Source of the DNA: Oscillospiraceae bacterium
Lineage (GTDB): Bacteria > Bacillota > Clostridia > Oscillospirales > Oscillospiraceae
Assembly (NCBI GenBank): GCA_022793095.1
Contig: JAAWCD010000104.1
Coordinates: forward strand, 1-35,925
Length of the DNA: 35,925 bases
Direction: 5' to 3'
This document shows, one piece after another, positions 29,823 through 35,925 of this stretch. Numbering within the stretch: the first letter of the stretch is position 1; every line of letters begins with the position of its first letter. The notes beneath the pieces are model-generated. The model was not told the origin of the DNA, did no database searches, and saw nothing but the letters and a program-made list of their open reading frames with translations. The position numbers and the translations under genes are program-made.

Positions 29823-32225
29823 ATGAAACGCAGCGCAGTACCTGACCGGCAGCCCGTGGAGCGGCTGACGCCGGACCCGGAGCTGGGACTCACCTCCGCC
29901 CAGGCGGAGGAGCGGGCCCGGAAGGGCTGGCAGAACCGGGACCCCGGCCAGCACTCCAAAAGCGGCCTTCAGATTGTCTTGGACAATCTGTTTACCTTCT
30001 TTAACCTGCTTTTCCTCCTCTTCGCCCTGTGCCTCTTCGCCGTAGGTCAATACCGGGACACCCTCTTCCTGGGCATCGTGGCCGCAAATGTGCTCATCGG
30101 CATGGTCCAGGAATTCCGGGTCAAGCATACCCTGGACCGGATTTCCCTCCTCTCCGCCCCCACCGCCCTGGTGGTCCGGGACGGCCAGCAAAAAACCGTT
30201 CCTGCCGAAGAGCTGGTGCTGGACGACATCGTGCTGCTGTCCGCTGGAGATCAGGTCTGCGCCGATGCCGTTCTCTGCCAGGGCGCGGCAGAGGTCAACG
30301 AAGCCCTCCTCACCGGAGAGTCTGACCTCATCGCCAAGGCCCCCGGCGACCAACTCCTTTCGGGCAGCTTTCTGGCCGCCGGCAGCTGCACCGTCCGGCT
30401 GGACCAGGTGGGGGCCGGCTCTTACGCCGCCCGCACCGCAGGCGAGGCCAAGCGCCGCAGGAAAAGCCGCTCGGAGATGATGTGCTCCCTGGACCGGCTG
30501 CTCCGCTTCATCGGCGTGGCCATCGTTCCCTTGGGCAGCGTGATGCTCTACAAGCAGGTGGTCCTGCTGGGCGCCGGCCTCTCCTACGGCGTCAGCGCCG
30601 CCGTGGCCGCCATGATCGGCATGATCCCCGAAGGGCTCTACCTGCTGGTCAGCGTGGCCCTGGCCGTCAGCGCCATGAAGCTGGCCCGGAAGCAGACCCT
30701 GGTTCACGAGCTCTCCTGTATCGAGCACTTGGCCCGCGTGGATGTCCTCTGCTTGGACAAGACCGGCACCCTCACCGAAGGGGCCATGGAGGTCCTGGAG
30801 CTGCGGCCCATCGACCGGAGCGAAGAAGAGTTTTCCACCCTGCTGGGCCGCTTCGTGGACGGGGCCTCCAGCGGCAACGCCACCGCCAGAGCCCTCCGGG
30901 AGGCCTTCGGAAATCAGCCGGTCTCCTGGCAGGTGGAGCGAGAGGTCTTCTTCTCCTCCGAGCGGAAGTGGAGCGCCCTGCGGCTGGCGGACGGCCGGGA
31001 ATTCCTGCTGGGTGCGCCGGAGCTGCTGCTGGGCGGCAGCTATCCGCTCTACGAGCCTGACCTCAGAGACGCCCTGACCGCCGGACGGCGGGTGCTGGCT
31101 CTGGCGCAGGGAAGAGGTGTGCTGGAGGAGGACGCCCTGACCGGCGTGCCGGAGCCCCTGGGCTTTGTGATTCTCTCCGACCGCCTGCGGGCCGGCGCGC
31201 GGGAAACCCTGAACTATTTCCGGGAGCAGGGGGTCACGGTGAAGGTCATCTCCGGCGACAACGCCCTGGCGGTGTCCGAGGCCGCTCAGCGGGCCGGGGT
31301 GGACCAGGCCGGGCGGTGCGTCAACCTGGAGTCCCTGCCCCAGGGAACGGACATGGCGGAGACCGCCGAGCGGTACACCGTATTCGGCCGGGTGACGCCC
31401 CAGCAGAAGCGGGAGCTCATTCGGGGCCTCCAACAGAAGGGCCACACGGTGGCCATGCTGGGGGACGGGGTGAACGACGTGCTGGCCCTGAAGGACGCGG
31501 ACTGCTCCGTGGCCATGGCCTCTGGCAGCGACGCGGCTCAGCGGGTGTCCCAGCTGGTGCTTCTGAACTCCGGCTTCGCCGCGCTCCCTCAGGTGGTCAA
31601 GGAGGGAAGGCGGGTCATCAACAACATCGAGCGGTCCGCCTCGCTCTTCCTGGTGAAAAACATCTTCTCCTTCCTGGTCTCCCTGATTCTCCTGTTCCTG
31701 CCGGTGGTCTATCCCCTGGTGCCCGCCCAGATCAGCCTCATCAGCGGCCTGCTCATCGGCGTCCCCTCCTTCCTGCTCACCTTCGAGCCCTCCTATGAGC
31801 GGATTCAAGGGCATTTCCTCCGGAATGTGGCGCTCAACGCCCTGCCCGGCGGACTGGCCAATGTCGCCGTCATCTGTGTCCTGCTCTGGGCCAACACGGT
31901 CTTCCAGCTGCCGCTGGAGCAGCTGTCCACTGTATGCACCCTCCTGGTGGGGCTGAACGGCTTCCTGGTGCTCCTGTTCCTGTGCTGGCCGCTGACCCCC
32001 TTCCGCTTTGCGGTCCTGGCCCTGATGGGGGGCGGATTTGTGGGGGCGGTCCTCTTCCTGGGGCCGTTCTTCCAAATGGCGGAGCTGACCGCCCAGAGCT
32101 GGCGGCTCTTCCTCCCCCTGGCCGCCGCCGCGCCTGCCTTGATGGTGCTGCTCACCTTCCTCATCAGCCGGGTGAAGCTCCGCCTCCGCGGGCCCGCGGG
32201 CCGAGCTGTGCCGCATACGGCCTAA
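29823..32225 (+). CDS. P-type cation-transporting ATPase
   Basis: The protein has 800 residues from ATG 29823, with AAGGAG 8 nt upstream; a TTG one codon earlier is possible. An actuator TGES loop lies at 164-167, the membrane motif PEGL at 269-272, phosphorylation Asp312 in DKTGTLTEG, SGDNALAVSEAAQRAG in the P domain, and GDGVND at 547-552. Six C-terminal hydrophobic segments follow. The PEGL motif and overall length fit P2-like Ca2+ pumps such as mycobacterial CtpE. No heavy-metal CPC motif or N-terminal metal-binding domain is present. It pumps a cation across the membrane using ATP; Ca2+ is the best guess. It seems to be a single gene. Confidence 0.88.
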   Translation: MKRSAVPDRQPVERLTPDPELGLTSAQAEERARKGWQNRDPGQHSKSGLQIVLDNLFTFFNLLFLLFALCLFAVGQYRDTLFLGIVAANVLIGMVQEFRVKHTLDRISLLSAPTALVVRDGQQKTVPAEELVLDDIVLLSAGDQVCADAVLCQGAAEVNEALLTGESDLIAKAPGDQLLSGSFLAAGSCTVRLDQVGAGSYAARTAGEAKRRRKSRSEMMCSLDRLLRFIGVAIVPLGSVMLYKQVVLLGAGLSYGVSAAVAAMIGMIPEGLYLLVSVALAVSAMKLARKQTLVHELSCIEHLARVDVLCLDKTGTLTEGAMEVLELRPIDRSEEEFSTLLGRFVDGASSGNATARALREAFGNQPVSWQVEREVFFSSERKWSALRLADGREFLLGAPELLLGGSYPLYEPDLRDALTAGRRVLALAQGRGVLEEDALTGVPEPLGFVILSDRLRAGARETLNYFREQGVTVKVISGDNALAVSEAAQRAGVDQAGRCVNLESLPQGTDMAETAERYTVFGRVTPQQKRELIRGLQQKGHTVAMLGDGVNDVLALKDADCSVAMASGSDAAQRVSQLVLLNSGFAALPQVVKEGRRVINNIERSASLFLVKNIFSFLVSLILLFLPVVYPLVPAQISLISGLLIGVPSFLLTFEPSYERIQGHFLRNVALNALPGGLANVAVICVLLWANTVFQLPLEQLSTVCTLLVGLNGFLVLLFLCWPLTPFRFAVLALMGGGFVGAVLFLGPFFQMAELTAQSWRLFLPLAAAAPALMVLLTFLISRVKLRLRGPAGRAVPHTA

Positions 32226-32237
32226 CGGCCTAGACTC

Positions 32238-32281
32238 CTTCTTTTCTTTTGAAAAAGAAAAGAAGCAAAAGAAAACTTCAA
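32238..32281. repeat. AT-rich hairpin repeat, copy 5
   Basis: CTTCTTTTCTTTT-GA-complement (13-bp stem), then CAAAAGAAAACTTCAA. It lies just after the ATPase stop and probably terminates it. Confidence 0.75.
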
Positions 32282-32300
32282 GCTGGCGGATTTGGCAGGT

Positions 32301-32340
32301 TAACGTTCTTTTTGGTTCTTTTTCTTGCAAGAAAAAGAAC
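32301..32340. repeat. AT-rich hairpin repeat, copy 6
   Basis: TAACGTTCTTTTTGG and a 26-bp perfect palindrome (GTTCTTTTTCTTG and complement). It is in opposite orientation to copy 5, about 20 bp away. Confidence 0.75.
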
Positions 32341-32370
32341 AGAAATCATGAGGAAAGGAAGCGGAACTGG

Positions 32371-33474
32371 ATGGACTGCTGTATTGTGATTCCCGCGTAC
32401 CGTCCCAGCCCCGCCCTGATTGGCTACGCCGCCGAGCTCCTGGCCGCTCAATCCGGCCCGGTGGCCGTGGTGGACGACGGGGGCGGGCCCACTTACAACG
32501 ATATCTTTGACGCGCTGGCGGACCTGCCTGGCTGCACTGTCCTCCGCCACCTTCAGAACCGGGGCAAGGGCGCGGCCATTAAGACCGCCATCCGCTGGTA
32601 TCGGAACAGCGGCGCGGACCTGGCCGGCATTATCACCGCCGACTGTGACGGCCAGCACACCGTTCAGGATGTGCTCCGGCTGTCCGCGGCCCTGGCGGAG
32701 GCGCCGGACAGCTTGATTCTGGGCGTCCGGACCTTCGGCCCTGGCACCCCGCCCAAAAGCGCCGCCGGAAACCGGACCATCTCCAAGCTGCTGAGCGTCC
32801 TGTACGGCATTGAGCTGGAGGACACACAGACCGGCCTGCGGGCGCTGCCTAACCGGCTGCTGCCCACGCTGGAAACCCTGTCCGGCGACCGGTACGAATA
32901 TGAGCTGAACATGCTCCTTCAGGCCAACCGCATGTGCGTCCCCTTTGTCACCGTGCCCATCGAAACCCTCTACTTCGACAACAATGCGGGCAGTCACTTC
33001 CGGGCCGTGACGGACACCCTCCGGATTGCCGCCCTGCTCGGCGCGGGTCTGGCGCAATACGCGCTGTCCTCCGCCGCCTCCGCCATTGTGGATGTGGCCT
33101 TCTACGGGCTGCTGGTCAAGTTTGTGCTGGACGGCCTGCCCTTCTCCACCCGGCTGGCCCTGGCTGCCGCCGCCGCGCGGGTGATTTCCTCCATCGTCAA
33201 CTATACCTGCAACCGGAAGCTGCCTTACGTACAGAATGAGCGGATTTTTCCCACCCTTCTGCGGTACTATGCCCTTTGGGCCTGTCAGCTGGCAGCGTCC
33301 ATCTCCCTGGTATGGGTGATCCACGAATGGCTGGGGGTGGATGAGCTTTGGGCAAAGCTGATTGTGGACCTGGGCCTGGCTGCGGCCAGCTATCAGGTGC
33401 AGATGCGGTGGGTGTTCCGTCTGGACCGGAGCGCCGGGGCCGCGGCGCTCCAGGAAAGTCCGGTGGAACGATGA
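32371..33474 (+). CDS. Glycosyltransferase family 2 fused to GtrA-like membrane domain
   Basis: The protein has 367 residues. Residues 1-215 are a GT-A fold glycosyltransferase of the dolichol-phosphate mannose synthase type. It has IPAYRPS near the start, VVDDGGG (Asp35, Asp36), NRGKGAAIK and DCDGQH (Asp91, Asp93, metal binding). The remainder (about 222-350) has four hydrophobic segments of the GtrA type (YALSSAASAIVDVAFYGLL, ARVISSIVNYTCNRKLPY). Such fusions make a polyprenyl-phosphate sugar and move it across the membrane for lipoglycan or wall decoration. A GAGGAAAGGAAG site lies upstream. The stop overlaps the next gene as ATGA. Confidence 0.9.
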   Translation: MDCCIVIPAYRPSPALIGYAAELLAAQSGPVAVVDDGGGPTYNDIFDALADLPGCTVLRHLQNRGKGAAIKTAIRWYRNSGADLAGIITADCDGQHTVQDVLRLSAALAEAPDSLILGVRTFGPGTPPKSAAGNRTISKLLSVLYGIELEDTQTGLRALPNRLLPTLETLSGDRYEYELNMLLQANRMCVPFVTVPIETLYFDNNAGSHFRAVTDTLRIAALLGAGLAQYALSSAASAIVDVAFYGLLVKFVLDGLPFSTRLALAAAAARVISSIVNYTCNRKLPYVQNERIFPTLLRYYALWACQLAASISLVWVIHEWLGVDELWAKLIVDLGLAAASYQVQMRWVFRLDRSAGAAALQESPVER

Positions 33475-34154
33475 GCTTCACGCCCTTTGGACGGCTGGCC
33501 CGGCGGGTGGTGGGACTCCGCTATGCCGGGTGGCGGTTTTCCGGACCGGAGCATCTGCCGGAGCCGGCAGTCTTCCTGGTTCACCATCAGAATCTGGCCG
33601 GGCCGGTGCGGGCTATGGCGCTCCTGCCTGGAGAACCGCGGCTGTGGGTGCTCTCCTCCTTCTGCCAGCGGAAGAGCTGCTTTGAACAGTACTACCGCTA
33701 CACCCTTACCCGGCGGTTTGGCTGGCCCAAGGGCGCGGCCTGGCCGGCGGCACAGACGCTGTCCTGGATGATGCCTGCCTTTTTGCGTCAGTTTCAGGTG
33801 ATTCCAGTTTGGAGGGGGAGCATGAAGATACGAGATACCCTGCGGCAGTCCAACAGCGCCCTGCTGCGGGGGGAATCGCTGCTCCTCTGTCCGGATCAGG
33901 ATTACGCCAGCGGTACGCCGGAGGTGGGGGCTCTCTATGACGGATTCCTCCATTTGGAGCGGCCCTACTTTAAAGCTGCTGGGAAGCATCTGGCCTTTAT
34001 TCCCCTTTTTTGCAGCCAGGTCCGGAAAGAGCTTATGGCCGGGACGCCGGTGTATCTCACAGGAGAACGGCCCTTTTCCCAAGAAAAGGCGGACCTGACG
34101 AAGAGGATTACCGCTGCGATGAATGAGATGGGACACAGGGCGGGGGATATTTGA
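33471..34154 (+). CDS. LPLAT/PlsC-like acyltransferase homologue
   Basis: The protein has 227 residues from ATG 33471, coupled to the glycosyltransferase (ATGA). The frame opens earlier, at 33348, only as overlap. The layout resembles glycerophospholipid acyltransferases: VHHQNLAGP in place of motif I, FQVIPVWRG for motif II, and RGESLLLCPDQDY for motif III. The catalytic HX4D is not intact: after His38 and His39, positions 43 and 44 are Ala and Gly. It may be inactive or use a variant site. Pairing with a GT2-GtrA protein suggests a membrane glycolipid pathway. A terminator follows. Confidence 0.7.
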   Translation: MSFTPFGRLARRVVGLRYAGWRFSGPEHLPEPAVFLVHHQNLAGPVRAMALLPGEPRLWVLSSFCQRKSCFEQYYRYTLTRRFGWPKGAAWPAAQTLSWMMPAFLRQFQVIPVWRGSMKIRDTLRQSNSALLRGESLLLCPDQDYASGTPEVGALYDGFLHLERPYFKAAGKHLAFIPLFCSQVRKELMAGTPVYLTGERPFSQEKADLTKRITAAMNEMGHRAGDI

Positions 34155-34182
34155 GGAACCACTGATTGAACCGGTGGTTCCT
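34154..34182 (+). terminator. Terminator after the acyltransferase gene
   Basis: AGGAACCAC and its complement form a 9-bp stem with an 11-nt loop, overlapping the stop. The tail is only modestly T-rich (TAGATTCTTTG). Confidence 0.55.
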
Positions 34183-34412
34183 AGATTCTTTGCATTTCTG
34201 CTTCTGCACGGGTACGCTTCTACAAATTTATATCTGCCTGTTTGCTTCTGGCGTGCCCCTTCCCTCGGGAGGCGGCACGTCCTTTTTTCGCCGCCAGCAA
34301 AAAAATATCTGGGAATCCCGGAATGGATATAGGAATTTTTCGTGAGTTATGTTACAATAGCGGAGGTTCCTTCCCGGAACCTAAAACAGCGGAGAAAGGC
34401 GGTGAGGCGTAG

Positions 34413-35789
34413 ATGAAACGAAACTGGACAGGACTCTTCCTCTGGCTGAGCCTGCTGCTCCTCTTGAGCGGCTGCATGTTCCGGTCGCCGGAATCCCTGT
34501 ACCGCCTTCCCAAACTGCCCGAGGAATACAGCGATTTGCAGGAAAAGCTGACCGGTTTGCTGAGCAGCGGACTGACCTACGCCTCTCCAGTCAGCGGCAG
34601 CAACACGCAGAGTATCCAGCTCCAGGACTTGGACGGCGACGGCGTGGATGAGGCGGTCGTCTTCCTTCGGGACACCTCCTCTACAGCGGAAAAGCCGCTG
34701 AAAATCCACATCTTCCGGCAGGATGAGGAGGGCTCCTATCAATCCGCCTACACCATCGAAAGTGAAGGCAGCGCCGTCCAATGGATTCAATATGAACAGC
34801 TTAACGAAAGCTCCATGAAGGAACTGGTCATCGGCTGGCAGCTGGCTACCAACGTCTACAGCGTTTCTGTCTACTCCATCGACTCCTCCGCCGCTGCCGA
34901 ACAGCTGAGGAAAGGCTACTCAGCCTGCGTGGTCCGGGATATAGACCAGGACAATCTCAAGGAAATCATGCTCCTCCAAATCAATGAAGACGAGACCAAA
35001 GACAACTACGTGGAGCTCTACCGGGCGGAGGGCGCGGCCGTCAACCTGGTGGGCGTCGCGCATCTCTCCTCTGAAATGAACATTGGAAGAAGCACCTCCG
35101 CCAGCCTGAAATACGGTTACCTTCAAGGCGGTATGCCCGTTCTCTTTGTCAACGGTCCCTACGGGGGCGAGGAGGGAATGAGGATCTCTGACCTTTTCGC
35201 CATGCGGGATGGGGTGTTTACCAACATCACCCTGGACCCGGCCACCGGAAACAGCGAACGGACCATCCACAGCTATTCCATGAGCGTGCAGGATATCAAC
35301 GGCGACTCCGTGACCGAGCTGCCCATGCGGGAGGCCGCCCGCCTTCCCGAGGAGAGCGGGGACGTGATGGCTGACCTGCAATACGTGGTGAAGTGGTATC
35401 AGTACAACCTTCAGGGCGAGAGCACCTACGTCTGTACCACCTACCACAACGACAAGGACGGGTGGTATCTGGAGCTGCCGGAGTCCTGGGACGGTGTGGT
35501 GACCATCACCCGGCGGGACACTGCGTACGGAGAGCGCATCATCACCTTCGCCTACTGGAACGGCGCCGCCGGTAAGGCGGAAAATTTCCTGAGCATCTAC
35601 ACCATCACCGGCGACAACCGGGAAAGCCGGGCTCAGATTGGAAACCGGGCGGTGCTGGTGGACGAAAACGACACCATCTATGCGGCGGAATTCTTCGACA
35701 GCCGGTGGAACCACGGCCTGACCATGGATACGCTCCGCCAGGAACGGTTCCACCTGATTACCACGGAATGGAGCACCAGCGATTCCTGA
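34413..35789 (+). CDS. Lipoprotein with EF-hand-like calcium loops
   Basis: The protein has 458 residues. A lipoprotein signal peptide ends LLLLLSGC, with lipidated Cys21. The mature part contains DLDGDGVDEAV and DINGDSVTE, loops like those of FG-GAP or EF-hand proteins that bind calcium. DIDQDNLKEIMLL is a third, weaker one. It should be anchored outside the membrane. The start has a weak purine-rich site (GGTGAGG). A TACAAT element about 60 bp upstream could be the -10. Such proteins are common and uncharacterised in gut Clostridia. Confidence 0.82.
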   Translation: MKRNWTGLFLWLSLLLLLSGCMFRSPESLYRLPKLPEEYSDLQEKLTGLLSSGLTYASPVSGSNTQSIQLQDLDGDGVDEAVVFLRDTSSTAEKPLKIHIFRQDEEGSYQSAYTIESEGSAVQWIQYEQLNESSMKELVIGWQLATNVYSVSVYSIDSSAAAEQLRKGYSACVVRDIDQDNLKEIMLLQINEDETKDNYVELYRAEGAAVNLVGVAHLSSEMNIGRSTSASLKYGYLQGGMPVLFVNGPYGGEEGMRISDLFAMRDGVFTNITLDPATGNSERTIHSYSMSVQDINGDSVTELPMREAARLPEESGDVMADLQYVVKWYQYNLQGESTYVCTTYHNDKDGWYLELPESWDGVVTITRRDTAYGERIITFAYWNGAAGKAENFLSIYTITGDNRESRAQIGNRAVLVDENDTIYAAEFFDSRWNHGLTMDTLRQERFHLITTEWSTSDS

Positions 35790-35925
35790 GAGCCTGTTCA
35801 AAATCTCCTGGCACACCGTCTGAACCGGCCTTTTTCCGTCCAGCTGCGTCAAACATGCTCGGAATACATCCAGTATTCCTGCGCTTTTTTCCTTGCCGGA
35901 CGAAAAAATTCCGGCCCATCCAGCG
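35790..35925. repeat. Intergenic repeat element, truncated by the window end
   Basis: AGAGCCTGTTCAAAATCTC starts at the lipoprotein stop codon. It shares AGAGCCT with the MITE-like repeats and contains GGAATAC-ATCCA-GTATTCC. It looks like another dispersed palindromic element. The other end is outside the window. Confidence 0.5.

Noticed and set aside
29799-32330. 843-codon minus-strand frame opposite the P-type ATPase
   Set aside because: Gln/Glu/Gly/His-rich shadow; the ATPase motifs are on the plus strand.

Overview
The window looks like a chromosomal segment of a GC-rich, anaerobic, gut-type Clostridia, most likely Oscillospiraceae or a relative of Flavonifractor, Lawsonibacter or Intestinimonas. 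This is inferred from strong Shine-Dalgarno sites, sigma-A promoters, three proteins anchored by S-layer homology (SLH) domains, a SAM-I riboswitch in front of metK, the DUF1934-argS pair, a DUF2975-HTH pair and an RsiV-type sigma/anti-sigma pair. No phage genes, rRNA, tRNA or CRISPR array were seen.

Layout. 3-4736 (+) is the 3' part of a large repeat-rich SLH surface protein. It is convergent with a LysR regulator (4836-5744, -), which lies downstream of a secreted SLH-anchored alpha/beta hydrolase (5860-8022, -). 8506-10576 (-) is a tightly overlapping operon: an autoregulated-looking HTH repressor, two small membrane proteins, an RluA-type pseudouridine synthase and a 59-residue membrane protein. 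10660-10920 is a cluster of perfect hairpins. 10959-12327 (+) is an ECF sigma factor with an RsiV-like anti-sigma factor. 12362-13133 (-) is DUF2975 plus HTH. Then come a ROK-family protein (13365-14741, -), a PflX-like radical SAM protein (14919-15797, -) and metK with its SAM-I riboswitch (15898-17304, -).

17780-26023 (+) encodes the most striking product, a 2747-residue secreted protein. It combines a degenerate SGNH domain, an intact SGNH esterase domain, a GH33-type sialidase domain, several trefoil-like modules, Ig-like domains and three SLH repeats. The natural reading is a cell-surface machine that removes O-acetyl groups from, and then cleaves, sialic acids on host mucin. The SLH esterase at 5860-8022 also has a degenerate hydrolase unit in front of the active one, so the two enzymes share a pseudo-domain plus active-domain layout.

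After it come a zinc-ribbon membrane protein with a structured leader, argS and a DUF1934 (YwiB-like) gene (all -). Two inverted copies of a ~167-bp MITE-like element interrupt and flank this group. The last part (+) holds a P-type cation ATPase, a GT2-GtrA glycosyltransferase overlapping an LPLAT-like acyltransferase, and a lipoprotein followed directly by another repeat element that runs off the window. An AT-rich hairpin repeat is found at six gene ends across the window.
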